A stretch of 64,000 bases of DNA from Setoptus koraiensis (Eukaryota > Arthropoda). The stretch covers positions 24,157,963-24,221,962 of the forward strand of contig CM106585.1 of the NCBI GenBank assembly GCA_048013815.1, in the 5' to 3' direction. Shown piece after piece: positions 34,604 through 49,129 of this stretch (position 1 is its first letter; the number at the start of each line of letters is the position of its first letter). The notes under the pieces were generated by a model. That model ran no database searches, was not told the origin of the DNA, and worked only from the letters and a program-made list of their open reading frames with translations. The position numbers and the translations under genes were made by a program.

Positions 34604-37600
34604 CACAAGTGAACAACAACAGCACACAGCACAAGAAGTAGATGAATAAAACAAATGATGAATGAATACAACAACAACAACGACAACAACAACAACAATA
34701 TGCAAATTATCACTACATGCAGTAGCACAAAGAATGACCACTGTTATCAGCTGATCTCAGTTGATACATTGATATAAATCTAGCGCAACAGTGACAGTTA
34801 GTTGACAGTTGAAAGTTGACAGTTAACAGTTAGTTTCGCAACAGTCAATAATTGTTGCTCGTTGCACACACCTGATGCGATGATGCGCCTCTGGCTGTCT
34901 CATGACATAACTGACCGGCGTCACTGTTGTCGGGCCAGACATAGCGAGACAAGAATGAATTTATAATGCTCACAGAATGTACATGCGCATTCATTCATCA
35001 ATCATTATGTCGGTTGTGTTTTAAACCACAGACATTGTACAATTGACACTGGTCAACTGACACTGTCCAACTGACACTAACTCATCTAATAATGTTAAAT
35101 AACACACATGACATGTCAAATGTGTATTCTAATACTGATAACAGTGGCCACATAAAAACAAAAGAAGCCACCTGTCGATATTGTTGATAATGCTAATATC
35201 GACAGTATGCTATTCATGTCGACAACAATATAACACTCTCATATCAACACAACTTGTATTATTATGTTATGTGTCGAGCTTGCTCAATGATGAGGACATA
35301 TAACGGACATATAATGTTAATAATGTTATTCAGGCGCATTATCGTTTTCAACTTAACAATCGTTTAGCCTTCATTAAAACGTCGTGTGTTTGGTTTGTTT
35401 GGTGTCTAGTGTCGATGAAATAAGAAAAAATATTTGCCCATTGCTGACCATTAGCTGTGTATGGCATTATAAACATCACTAAACACAACAATACGACATT
35501 GAGCTTGAGATTCGCCTTGACTTGTCGTCTCACTCACTCATGCGGTCGGTCAATTTTCAATTGAACTTCAATTGCCCATTCAACACCATCTAATAAAATA
35601 TAGCAACTAATACAATATAGCAACCATACAACAACAACAGCAACCACAACATGTTGTAATGTTGTGTGTCTGTAGTCAGCTGTCAAAAGCGACAACAAGC
35701 ACAACAAAGCGCCATGCGAAAAACAAACAACTTGTTATAACTGGCCAATGATGGCAGATTTGCAATGGGCGCACTCGAATCTCTCTGTTTAGATGGATGC
35801 TAGATGCAATCTTGTGCCCACTGACATCACGTAATTAACTGATATTACGTAACCTGATATTATTACAATGCAATCTCTAGTGCTTGCTGTAGTTTATAGA
35901 CAAGTTTTATGATGAAAGTTGATTGAAAGAGTATAGTGTTATTGTGCCAACGTTATTAGCACAACAGGTAGTTGTTGTGTTCAACAACACAACAACAACA
36001 ACACAGTACACTAATGATGATGAAAAGTGAAAGTGAGCAACCAATAATATAATGCAGTAATAGTGAAAGTTGAGACAACAAGTGAATTGAGTGGACAGTT
36101 TTAATTCATCGCCAATCAAATCGCGGTCGTCTGAGGCCACCATTGGTCAGCAACAAGTTGTTTGTCTTGTCTTGTCTTATCTCGTCTTGTCTTGTCTTGT
36201 CTCGCTCTCAGCTCAATTTCAACTCAACTTTCAACTAAATCTCAATAATCTCTGACAATTGATATTTGATTCGACCAGCAAACACTTGTTGTCGCCATAC
36301 AGCTTACAGTGTTGTCAATATGAGGTCAGCATGCATACAAAGCAGCCAAACATTTGAATAAAAATCTTTGAATTACATCTTTGTTTGTTTGTTTGTTTGT
36401 TTTATCAATTACACTTATTGAATAGTTAGTCACAATGATGATTTCACGCTCAGGCGTTGTTGGGCATGCATCATTTATCCTAATATGGTCAGCTAATCAA
36501 CAAGTCAACTGATGTTCAATGTTGACGCTCTATGACAGGCGATAACTTAACAAAATACAAAATAAAACTTGTTGTTTTACGACAAGCATTAACTTGACTT
36601 TTGTTATTGAAACGCCTTCATAATACTATTGAATGGCCACTGGTCAGTCACATTGTGCCTTTTACAAACAAACGACAAGACGACAACAAGAAAAAATCAA
36701 TTATCGACATGACACACAACATGCAAATAGTATAATAATGAGCCCATGAGATGACCAACACCAATTATCCCATTTCTAGCTACAGCTAACAAAATTGTAA
36801 ATCTCATAAGATTGTTTTCAAGTTATTACTTTTCAGATAAATCCAATTAGCAATTATTGTTATTATTAGCACTTTATGATGAAAAGTCGACACAACAATA
36901 CGACAAGTGTGTAATATATTATTGCTATCAATAAAATTATTTTTTCTCTGATTGTTGCTCGGCATTTGGGTGGCCTCTGGGCAGCTCCATGGACTTGACC
37001 CGTGTTTTTGTCTGTGACTATGTGTATCATTACTATTATTATAATTACTATGACAATGAGTGTTTACTGTGTATCTGTGCGTGTAAGTGTTGAATTTTAC
37101 AGTATTTTGTCTGACCGATCCCAGCAAAGAGAGACGACATGACATCGAAATCGCAAATTGAATCGCCAATCTAGTTAGCCTAGCAAAACGGCGGTCTCAA
37201 TTGGATCAACGGCAACGACCTGAACGATGCCAAGGGCAAACAATAGACGACAAAGCGTGACCGAGGCAACCAATTGAGAGATTAGAGAGAAGAAGAGCTG
37301 CAATATTACTCATTTAGTACACTGCACTCGGCATATCTCTTGTGATACAATCACCACAAGCAACAACAACAACAGCAACATTTGGCATTTGTCATCAAAC
37401 GAGCTCGTTTACAAGCGATAATTGGATCACCTACAGCCAAGAGACACGACAACAAATGGCAAGCTAGCAAACTAACTGTCTGGCTGGCTCACTTGGGATC
37501 ACCTTGATCGAGGCGAGCGTAGATGTTGCTGTTGTTGGTCGCTTATTGGCAACTGTCCCTTGTTAGTGTTCATTGTTGTTGTTGTTGTTGCTGTCGTTGT

Positions 37601-38529
37601 TGAATTTGAACTCTCAATTTATATAAAACGATGATAATAATAATTTTAAATGTTGCCTCTGTTGTTGCCTCACCACAATAGAGCGTGTCAATAGTGGACA
37701 TTGAATTAATAGTAAATTAATGTGCAATGCACAAACATTGCAAAGGCACACACGAAATAACAATGAGGCCAAAATGTTGCACAAGCAACAAAATGCGCGT
37801 AGATCTAATTTTAACTGTAAACGGTATCAAACTGTTAAAAGCGGCTAATTTTAATCAATTAGCCGTCTGTTTGGCCATCGAAATGATCACGGAGATTATA
37901 GCTAGTCAATGAGAGTTGAGTTGAGTTATATTTTGGCTGCTCCCAATTTCAATTATTGCTATTTTCGCATAAGCTCATCTAATTTCATCTTGTCTCATCT
38001 TGTCTCATCTTATCTCATGTGATTTGAATTGATTTCATGTCAGCGCCAGTTTTGTTGCTCGTCTTATTGCATCTCATCTCTTTGGCTGTTATCTTATCGC
38101 AATAAGCTCATCACGACCGAACTGCATAAAGTCTCTCATATATAGCTCGTCTCATGTAACTAACCAGCTTGGCCTGTTTGGACGGATGGCATGGCTAGTC
38201 GGCTAATGACGTCAATTGTCGGCGCTTGTTGTTGTTGTTATTGCGGCTAATGTCAGACCTCCAGTGAGCTCGACAACAAGGTATCAACAAGGTTTCAATT
38301 TAGTTACACTCAGACAGACAGTTTAGAGAGAGTCTGGCTAGGGAAGAAGCGCTGTTAAGACGCTAATGATTAATGAGAATCCAGCCGCCATTATTATATT
38401 GTTATAAGTTGCACACAGACATTATGTATTTGTTGCTAATATAACACATTGTATTAATACTTGTATCATGTGTGCTGTCGGTGTTGCTGTCGGTGTTGCT
38501 GTTGCTCTTGTTGCTGTTGAGCCACCGGC

Positions 38530-38530
<1 letters not shown>

Positions 38531-38613
<83 letters not shown>
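38531..38613. repeat. (AC)41 microsatellite
   Basis: Uninterrupted dinucleotide run of 83 bp in the large intron. The Cys-Val and His-Thr reading frames over it are repeat translations. Confidence 0.97.
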
Positions 38614-38614
<1 letters not shown>

Positions 38615-39000
38615 GTCAACCATTGATTGGCCACCAACAGCACTAGCTTGCCAACATTAGCTTGCCGACACTAACACTGGCTTGCCAATACTGACACTAG
38701 CCTGCCAATTGGGTCTAGCGGGCCATGTGGATGGGAAAGAGATTGTGGATAGGAAAAAATTATAAGCAACAATTATAAGCAGTTACAGCGAGTTGCACGT
38801 TTTATCATTCTCATACTTATTATATGTGCTCTTATCGCAACAGCATGCATATTTTCTTCGGCTATTATCCTTTTGAATAATTAGAGGGCGACTATTTCTG
38901 GTCTACAACTGCCAGACGACCCAACAAGCCGACTAGCCAGCTAGCCCACTAGCCGACTGCCGCTCGTTGGTATTGCACTCTTTTTCCGCACACTTGTTGC

Positions 39001-39067
39001 CGTCGCCGTCGCCGTCGCCGTCGCCGTAGCCGTCGCCGTCGCTGTTGTTGTTGTTGTTGTTGTTGTT
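39001..39067. repeat. CGTCGC hexamer run joined to a GTT run
   Basis: About seven CGTCGC-type hexamers, one changed to CGTAGC, pass directly into (TTG)n. This is a GC-rich island in otherwise AT-rich intron. Confidence 0.85.
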
Positions 39068-42000
39068 CGCTCATTTAGCCATACAATCGAATAATTAATA
39101 TTATCATATCTTTCTGCACTAGCCGAGCACAACAGAGCATCGTCGTCGACAAATGTTTGTCTCCTTTTCAACACAACGCAACTCAACAAAACGCAACACA
39201 ATCATGTCACTATCATTTATAGATAAAAACAATGAATGAACAACAACACTTCACCTGCCTCACGACACAATGCTGCTGCCTAATGCTGCCTTGTGAGTCG
39301 CTTGTGAGTCGCTTGAAGTCGCGAGAAAAGTCCGGCTTCTTTAGCTGTGCTACAAGGTATTGCTAGCCAGTAGTTAGTCAGTTACAATTATGCCATTATG
39401 CACAATGTTTAATTAATAGCAGATGCTTTCGCAATCCATTTCCTGCTTCTTCGCTAGCCTTGCTGCTGTTGATTGCAGCGACACCGGCAACAAGCTGTTG
39501 TTGCACTCTCATTCGAGCTATCTCCTCCTGAAGTGTCTTGCCAGCAACCAACTGCGACAGCACGAGTCGATTATAATTAAACGCAACATAGTTGTTGCAC
39601 GTACCATTCAACTGACAATATTAAAAGAGAGGCCTCTCTTGTTGCAACTCAATCCACACAAAATCACACTAATCACATTGTGTCACAGTGAGAGAGCGGG
39701 CAGGTGGATACGATCGAAAAATCTCTCACAAGTGGCTCACACTTACACGCCATCACCAACCACAGATATCGCGTTCTGTTGCTCGAGTGCTTAAAGGTTT
39801 TGCCAAAGGTGTGCTGCTGATACCGAGCGCACGTCTCATGGGGCCACAACAGCCATTCCGTGTCTAGATCATCGATATATTAAATGTATTATCTATCGGT
39901 ATTGATTTGCTAATCAATTCATGTCGCTCAGCCACATTCACAGGCCACCAAAACCAATTGGCCACAACAGATCAATCGACATTCAACCAAAACATGACTT
40001 ACTCCTAATTTATACTCTTCTCTATTTTGGGTGTTTGTTTAACTTTTTTCTTTACGTTCTCTGTGGGCATTCTGTCAATTTAAATTCAATAATCACTTGA
40101 GGTGAAAGCAGTTGTTTTAGCTTTAACTTTGACTTTATCGTTGAGCCACTTAAAAATGTGCGACAAGCAGCAATTTCAAAACGCAACGGGGCTGCACTTC
40201 ATTGAACAACACACTGAATTATGTTGCAAGCTGTAGCTAGCTGTAATTGATTGCCGACAGCACATCAACTCAACTAATTAAAAACTACAAACTTATTGAA
40301 TGAAACAGGTGAGAATGATTCAATTGATTTGCAATCATCCATATTCATTAGACACGATCTATTCTATCATTGGATCGCTATCTATTGTTCGGGCACTCGC
40401 CACACGACACACGCCAGCTGACAGATGACAGTTGAGTGAGCGTGCCGAGATCAGAGGTCTGGTGGTCGCAGCAACCAATTTAAATCATGATTAGTAATTA
40501 ACAAGAAAGCTCATTGGACAGCAAGAGCAGCTTGCACCAGTTGATGGGTTAATCCATCATCAATTGCCACAGAACGCTACTGACAAGCCATTTGTAACGA
40601 TTTGCGACCACTGTTTAACCACTGATCAGTTTACTATAGCATTTGCGAAATGTTTCCACAAATGCAAGCCAATCGCTCGATGATGATACTTTAATTGTCA
40701 TTCGAGTTGCTATATATTCAATTAGCGGAGCATCCTGTCGATTTTTATATTTTGCGTTTATGTACCGGTATATATTTATTTTGTTTTTCCGACTCAAAGT
40801 AGAAATACAAATAGAGCACTAATGAAGAGAGTATGATATGCAAATTGTTTACGCTGCAATTAATAATTTATTTTTGATTTATAATTGATATCGATAATTG
40901 ATATTGGATGACTGCGAGACACTTTCTTTTACGTTAATTGCTTATGCAGGGCTATATCAATTACCAACAGCAACAACAACTGTATCCACGCAGAGGAAAA
41001 GAAGGAAAAGCTGACAGGAAAAAGTTTTTTCTTCCTTGCTATATTGTTATTATTTCGCGCACTAATGCATACAATTTTTAGTTTTGCCGAGTCAGTTTGG
41101 CAGCGATCAGCGTAATGTGCGATATTGTTGCACTAAATATAGATACCGTTCGAAGCCATAATTTGCTAAAATTGCATTATGTAATAAAAGATGCACACAG
41201 TGTGTTACGAGTGTAGTGAAGTGTTGTGAAGTGTTGTGAAGGAAGAAAGCATTTGCCATATCGTGCCCATTGTTAAAAAACGAGTCGAGCCGAGACGCAA
41301 TCACAAAAACAATTTGTGCATCCGCGTACAATCTCGATAGATGACTAATTATTGATTATTATACCCATGTTCGCCATATGTATTTGCATGGCCCAGTGTG
41401 AGTGTGTGCCAGACAGTTATACAATTATCGCCATCATTTGAGAGAATTGCAAATAATTGATAAGAAATGATGCATTGAGAGGCGAGCTTGTTTTCATTTT
41501 GTTACGTTCTCAAATTTGCTAGAGTTACGCAAATCAATTAAATCATAAACGTCACGGTATACCACACATAATAATAGATAGACTCACTTGAGAGTCTTAA
41601 TATTGAAATATTAATTTTTGCTGTGCTCAGTACAATAGAGTAATAGAGAATAATAACAATTGTGCCATTAACTATGGGAGAGAGAGTTTATTTGCATGCA
41701 AGTCCTCAATAGATGCATGGACACAGATCGGCGATATTATCATTGGTGCTACGGAATAAAACAAAAGATCTGCTTGTTGCATTATGTGAAAAGTATAGTT
41801 GATACTTTATACTTATGAGCGCAAGTCACCTGATTGCTGTGCGATGGGCAAGCCACTGAGATACTGTGGCCGGTCAGTTTGAGCCAGACCGGACATCCAA
41901 CAGAGACGCAGAGAGCGCGTAATTGGTCGGCATAGTGACACACAATGGCAAAATGATGGAAAGACAGTTAATCGATCATCATCTAGCTATCACTTAACAG

Positions 42001-45000
42001 CACACCACATTAAATTGTTGCAAAGTGCAGTCACTTGAAAATAACAAAACCAAAAGTACGAATAAAGCGACGGAAAACAAAAAGGATGTAATAATAAATT
42101 ATTGCAACTGATGCAACAACAAAACCAAGTCACGTTTGTCTATCTCAGAATCACTTTTAAACTTGGCGTGCTCTAACTTTATCCCTTTGCAACAGACAGA
42201 AAGAGAGATTACGCAACCATGGTGCACACTATAAACAAAGTCAAAAGTATCTGTGTCTGTTAATAAATCATATTATGTAACTATGAATTGACTCGGTTTT
42301 ATTTCGTGAAATCGTCGTGCCGATAGAGCGACTCTCTCTGCTTCTCTCACTTCATTTGTTTCATACTTGTACAAGTATGAATATAAGTATGAGTATAAGT
42401 ATGAGCAGTACATTGATGATTGAACAGACACTTGACCAATTTGTAATTGGTCATCCGTGTTGGCCGGAGGCTCTCATCACACACAATATTATTGTTATTA
42501 TATTGTTGCTGGTGACCAAAAGGCAAAAATAGACACTCACTCTTACATTGTATCTATCAGTGAATAACAACTGATTAGTAATTGGTTAATTCAATTGGGC
42601 CAATCAAATGAGTGGCAGCCCGTTAGTGGTTGATCATTGTTTATAGCTTGTTGATTGTAGTAACGTAATCATTGGCGATTCAATAGCGACACACAGTGAG
42701 CGCAATGGATGCATCATGGAAAAAATTCAATTTGATGTAATTTGAAGACAATTAAAAGACCAACGGTGTGGCCGACAAACGTTGAATTACATGCAGTCAG
42801 ACAGCACAAGTGTCAATAGCCATTGTCTCGTCTCATTTTGGGTTGTTGTATTATCTAACTCCATCATCATCAACATATTTTATTATTATTGATTGCGAGC
42901 TGCCTGTCTCATAGAAAACAAAACAAAGCTAAACAAAACAACGAATGAAACATTTGACAATCTTTGAGTGAGTCAAATTGTATGTAACTAGCAGTAATTC
43001 TAAGCAGCTATTGACAGTGTGTCAATGAAAGTTGATGTTTGTTGATCAGAGGTGCTTATGGTTGGCAACAATGATGTTCAACAGAAACAAGCTGACCACT
43101 GACAGATGGAGCTCCTGCTGATAACGGTGTTGCGTATGCGGTCAACCGGAAGCAGTTAATATAACCACATGGTCAAACGGACTAGTGGCCAAAGTGTGGT
43201 GAGGTGGACAGTGTGCAACTATCAACCATCGACCATCAACTATCAACTATTAACCATACACTGGCGACCGGTAACCAGCAACCGGCAACTATCAAGACAC
43301 CGCAAGAGCGTGATCCAATGGCCAGACAAACGCGAATTGAGATAACTCATTAGGCAGAGAAGAAAAAGAGAGATTGACGCACTGATTGAAGGCCTACTCA
43401 TTAATCAATTAACCTGTCGGCGTTCTCTCCTAGTTCATTACCTTCCATGACGTATCACCCCTTTATTTTATTTCATTTTATTTTATTTCGTTTTGGTGCA
43501 ATTGTAAGCGTGTAACTATTCTATTATTCACTCCTTGCTTCACACTTATTCGCAGCAGCAGCAACAACAACAACAACAACAACAAGCTAAACTCGTCAGT
43601 AACAACAGCCAACAAAGACACAAGATGAGAACAATTGTCACACGCAGATAGTCACGCGATCTGACCACTATCTGTCTACTGTCTTCTCCACTGTCTACGT
43701 AATATGCCGATATGAGCTGAGTCCATTGGTAACTTATTGTGTGCCAGTAACGAGATACTGACAAACAAAGGTTGCGTTACCCGCCTGGCTGGCTATTCAT
43801 TCATTGATATTCTTTGATGAATATCATCATCAATGAACGACCAAGCGAGCTATTGAAAGGCGCCTTTTTGTGTGTATGATTTGTTTGCAATCGCAAATAA
43901 TGCTAACATTTGCCACAATGTGAATGCCAACTTGGCCACAATCAGCACTATCAACAGCAGCATGCCAACCAATTCGATGATAATATGAGATGCGATGCGA
44001 CGCGAAGCGCCGCGATTCCATAAAATGTCAAGATCACCAAGATTTTGTACCGGCAACATTTTTGGTTGAGTTGATCGGGGACGCAATAAAGAATTCATTT
44101 CTAATCTCATTGCCGGCCTGTGCATGAATGACCAGCAACGAGATCAGCTAACTTTAGTAGTTAGATGGCACCTTAGTAAAGTGTGCGAAGTAACCACTAA
44201 AGTTACTACAAAAGTGTATAAAATGAATTCAGTTGATAGTTCATGTCGGAAGCAATAATTGTTTACAACTATTCGTGATGAAGAATCCTTCTTTTTCCGC
44301 TTCACTATGACCAGTCAGGTATGATCACAAGGTGTATCAATGAGACCACTTCGGACATAGAAATGAATGATTTTACACTCTCGCTCTCACTGAACAACTC
44401 AATTTGTTGGCGGCGGAGGTGGACGCGTTGATTGGCTTGAAACAACAACAGCGGCAACAACAGCGGCAACAACAGCACTAACAACAAAAAAAAACAACGA
44501 AAACAACAACAACAACAACAACAGTGAATGTATTTGGATGCCCTCCATTTTTGTGTATGTGTCTCGTGAAGCTGTTTCATCATTCACGCACGGATTTTGA
44601 TCGCTCTTGTTTTGGCGATTGCTTCTCTTGTTTTGCTTCAAATGCTTGCTGTTTGATAGCAAGTCTCGCGCATTCAATGATACAAAGTAGGTTGAGTGAT
44701 CTCATCTAATTAGTCTACATTGCTGACTAACTTGCTCTCTAGCCATGCTACGCAGACGAGAGTACACAAACGACGAAATTATTATTTTGCTTCAATTGGA
44801 AATTCTCTGCAGCTAATTGGAGCGGACATTATTTTTAACAGCCAACATGGCTGATTGAAACAAACAACAATCAAGCAAGCAGATTGATATTAGTGACAGG
44901 GAACACACACACAAATAAATATTTGTGATGAATATTCCAATTTGCACACAATCAATCAATGCTGCTACTGTTTCCAGACAAATGCTCGCCAATACATGCA

Positions 45001-47715
45001 AGCAATCAGTGCAGTATTAATGTAGCAACAAATATTATAATAATATGTTGTACATTCTCGACAACAGTAAGTTGAGCTAATTAGCTAATTAGCACCACTG
45101 ACACCTGTGTTCGTACCAATATGCAAAGGTCGAATGCATAGTTATGTTTAGTTGTTTATGTGTTGTCATGATGTATCACTGAATGAATCTAATCACACTT
45201 TGTTATAGTGAGCTGTGTTTTTGTTTTAGCTTACTACATTTATTTGGCCATCGTAAGGACGCTGCATTACACACTGATCCAGTTTTAGTAGCTGCACAAA
45301 AGTGGCCGCATGGAAATAAATCAAAATTAAACAAAAGTCCTCTCGTTTGTTTGGTCAATTTGCTCGCTCTGTATTACAGACTGTGTATTACAGTCCGTGT
45401 ATTACAGACTGTGTATTAGAGAGTGTGTATGCCCATCAAACTGGAGCCGATTTGAATATACAAATCGCAAAAAGTGCGCAAAGTTAACAATTGACAGGAA
45501 TAGCTTCGAAAAAGCCAACGAGGCAGCTTGTTTTTCAAGTTGCAGCAAGATTGATAATAATTCGTTATTCTCATTTCTGTTGCCGCAATTCAAATATTAC
45601 AATATATTCCAATTGCAACAATGCAGCTCGTGACGCAGATACGCATGCCAAGTGCAACGTTATCCTCTATGCATACTCTCAACGAGGCTAAGACTCTTAT
45701 CTTGTGAGCCATGCAACAGCTTGCAACATGAAGCCAATTATCAATTGCAGCTCCGTATCTGTGGCTGCCACTGATTTCTTGGGTCTGGGCAGCTATTTCG
45801 GGTCGATGCAACCGCAAAGAATGACCCATTTATTATTTGATATTGTGCAATCAAATGCAGATCAAATGTTCGGACGTGATGGGGCTTAAGTAAGTGCAAA
45901 CATTAATGAGACAGCCAATAAAGCCAATAATAATAATTGTGCAACAAAGCGAACAATAATTCAATAACGGCAGCAAAAACATGGAATAGCGGCTTTAGAG
46001 GTCGTGACCTAGCGCTCGGCAATATCGATCGATTGCTTGCTCGCTTGTTGTTCTTTTTGGCTAGATCCGTCTGGCTGTATCTACTGGCTACTATCAGTAT
46101 GGTGAGTGTGGCCAAAATATTCAGTGAGCATCACAAGTCAGTTAAATGGTCTGTTGTGTTTGATTTGTTTTTGGGCCTCTATCAGCGACCAACTGCGTTA
46201 AATGGTGATTAACGGCAACAAGTTCCATTAATTTCATTTACAAATCACCATCCTACCATGGCCAATCAAATGAGATAACCAACAGATTATTTCTTTCTTT
46301 TATCTTGTTTTCGTTGGTTCGTTTTTCTCTTCTCAAACTAAACCATTTCTGTCTATTAATGATGCCAATGCATGCAAATGAGGTTCATTTTAGCTTACAG
46401 TGTGTTTAGTTTTAGTTTGATCACAGATTGTTCCTCTACAAATAACTAACAAATACTAACTGCACTCACTAATTCAACATGATCACTCACAATCGCGTGC
46501 TACCTATTTTTGGTGCTAGTTCGCTTATATCAGCGTAATAATACGTTGCTAATATTAATTTGATCGACAAGTATCACTGGAAGTTCATACTCGCTTTACA
46601 AGCAACTTTGATCTTGTCTATAAACCATGAGCATGTTAACATGGATTCACAGATACTAAGTGGCCAACAACAAGTGCGCCTAGTTAAAGTAGACGAGTAG
46701 CTGTTGAGAGGATAATTTGTACAAGTGCTGTAGTGATTTGATCTGCTTTGTTTTGAGTCAAGCAACAGGTAATTGTTGTGATCACGTTCACACTAATTCA
46801 ATTGTCTTGCAGCAATTGAAGACTTTCATTGCAATGACATTCATTCAAATGAGCGCCAACTTGTATGTTAGTAGCGTCGTCTATAAATACAATGGCAACA
46901 ACTTTAATTACAATTATAATTCTAATTATAAATATAATTACTGTTATTGTATTGATTCACGCGAGACCAGCTTTGCCCTTTTTTTGGGAAGGTTGCTCTG
47001 ATTTTGCTTGTCAAATCCTGTTGATATGCCAAGTGGATATTCTCTAGGTCATTGACTAACTCACTTGTTGGCTGTGTTGCGGTGCAAATTGTGTCAATGC
47101 CCAATCACACAACACATTCTCACTTCCGGTTCTAGCTCACTCACATCTTTACCGCTCAATGGAATTCAAAATGCCATCTACTGCAGTGCGTAGCATGGCC
47201 GAATCGTATATATGTAAAACTAGTGTTTGCGACTAAAAGTTATTTTACACATTATAACTATGGTTGGTGTTTTGTCAATATGGAAAGTTGCAGGCAAGAC
47301 AATAATGGAGATGCGCAATCGGTACAGATTGGCCCACGACAGAATCATGATGACACGTTTGGCATGATTTCGTCAGGGGTCATTCACATGTCGTTGTTAT
47401 ATCATGTTGCATGATATTTTGCAAAAGATTGATTGCGGTTTGACGAAGTGATGATTGATTGGAATACACTTTACATGCTTGCTCTGTATACATTTCAACA
47501 ATATTATTTATTGTAACAATTGTATTGGCATGAGAGGCATCAACATCAAACAACGACACCAAATCTTAATAATTTGACTTTCGACTGATGCAACGCTGTG
47601 ATGCTTGTTTTTTAGCCTAAGTTTGTTTCTATTCGGTGTATGTAAGTGTGGGTGCTGTTGATGTAATAGGTAATATACAGTTTGATTCAATTCACAATTG
47701 ATGCATGCCACTTAC

Positions 47716-47736
47716 CTGTTGCTCTGAACCTCGCAT
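47716..47736 (-). CDS. spz-like: Probable first coding exon of the Spatzle-like gene (MRGSEQQ)
   Basis: A perfect donor, CAG|GTAAGT, follows ATG CGA GGT TCA GAG CAA CAG, ending in phase 0. The exon at 30072 begins with acceptor TAG and needs phase 0 and a start codon, having an in-frame stop just upstream. Joined, the N-terminus reads MRGSEQQLLWQLVIVSGLLV..., a well-formed signal peptide that neither exon makes alone. An in-frame stop lies upstream of the ATG, and CAA repeats form the presumed 5' UTR. The intron would be 17.6 kb. Another upstream exon with phase 0 cannot be excluded. Confidence 0.6.
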
Positions 47737-49093
47737 GACTTGTTGTTGTTGATGCTGCTTGATGTTTATGTATTATTATGATTATGATGGCCACTTGATG
47801 TAATTGTCAGCGTGTCTATGTATGTGTTCAAATTATATAATACGGGTGCCAATAATCAATAGATGATGAGGACAATAAATATAACAATCTTGCATAGGAG
47901 TATTGGGCGAGTATTGGAATTCAGTAAGTTTTGTATTGTGTCATGTTTAAATGTTTGCTTTGTCTTCTTGATTACTGCTGCTCAATTTGTTTTAGTTCGT
48001 CTTTCACAATTGTGTTATGTAACACCAATGAATATTGCAAGTCTTTATATGTCTGATGATAATATTCGATATTATCATTGGGACCTGTTGATGTTGCTAT
48101 TGGCGCGCTACTAAACTGAGCTAACTTTATTCTGTTCTGTTCTATTCTTTTCTTTTCTGTTCGATTCAATTCTATCTCATTTTATTTTATTTTACTTTAT
48201 TTTATTTTATCAACTATAACTGTTAGTTGATATATCTCCACTGGGTGAGATGTAATTGTTGTTGCTGTTGCGCGATTGGTCTCAATGTCGACCGGAGGAC
48301 TCAACAACACAATTGTGTGTCTCAATGAGAGGCAACCGATAAAACTGTGGGCATCGCGTACATGTTAAGTAGCTACGACAAGGCGCGGCGACAAACGTAA
48401 CAGGTAACAGGCAACAAACATCAAGACCAGCGCACAAAGATGATCTCTTACGTAAGAAGCGAGAGTTGAGTTTTTGGGCTCAACTTTCACTGCACTTTTA
48501 CTGCAGCCAGTTGCTTACTTCAGCCACTTGCGCCAAGCTAACTGTAAATTGCTAGCAAGGCAATCGTCGTGGTCAGTTAATTTAACTGTCTGATTTCTGT
48601 TGGCTCCGCCTTGTGCCGTTAAATGTAGCTTAGATATAAGTTAAACTGGCGCCAACTCTTCTGCTCTTGCTGTGTCACAACTGTGACTGAACCAATGATG
48701 GACCAACACAAATCAGCTGACGCAAATCGCTGATGGACACTAGCTACTTGATAGATACGTGTACGCTGAAAAAAAGAAAGTATGAGCCTCACGATTATGG
48801 TGAAATAAACAATAAGCAAGTAACAATACTCACACAATAGCTGCAAGACCTCAAAGCACTTGTTAATGATCGGCCAGTGGTCAGAATTAGTCAATTAGTG
48901 GTATGGCTTGCATAAATATTGAATATCGGCTATTTGTGTTGTCTATTGCGTTCCAATGATAATAATTGGGATATTGGGTGTTGAGTTAGTCAACTTGAGT
49001 AGCACAGAATATTTTAAAATTGGTTAACAAAACAAAAAACAAAAAATATTCAATAATATTCAACTAGAGGCTTGTTTGTCTGCTATTGTGTGC

Positions 49094-49129
49094 ATGTAAC
49101 CAATAAATATTATTATTTATTGGTTACAT
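49094..49129. repeat. Perfect 16-bp inverted repeat with 4-nt loop
   Basis: Arms ATGTAACCAATAAATA (49094-49109) and its exact complement (49114-49129). A second, outer pair GTGTGCAT / ATGCACAC flanks it (from 49088 and from about 49142). Confidence 0.9.

Larger units (their letters stand above)
30073..47715 (-). other. Probable 17.6-kb first intron of the Spatzle-like gene
   Basis: No gene with a recognisable product on either strand. The stretch is AT-rich unique DNA with many CAA/GTT runs and several simple repeats listed separately. The short reading frames are repeat translations, or pairs on opposite strands without homology. Candidate exons at 33903-33967 and near 39400-39600 are weak. 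It may hold enhancers, but none can be named from sequence. Confidence 0.5.

Noticed and set aside
35348-35533. Frame with a signal-peptide-like segment (NVVLLCLVMFIMPYTANG)
   Set aside because: It has no ATG before the hydrophobic stretch, being preceded by a stop then GTG, and there is no acceptor or donor to make it an exon.
36804-37169. 121-codon minus-strand frame with a GC-richer core
   Set aside because: It starts at TTG, has no acceptor or donor that fits, and the residue mix follows local simple repeats.
38402-38660. Cys-Val and His-Thr repeat proteins
   Set aside because: Translations of the (AC)41 microsatellite.
45183-46212. Cluster of overlapping frames on both strands with fairly normal composition, one followed by GTAAGT at 45890
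   Set aside because: Frames on both strands compete, the GTAAGT follows an in-frame stop, and no family is recognisable. Kept only as a region for transcript data.
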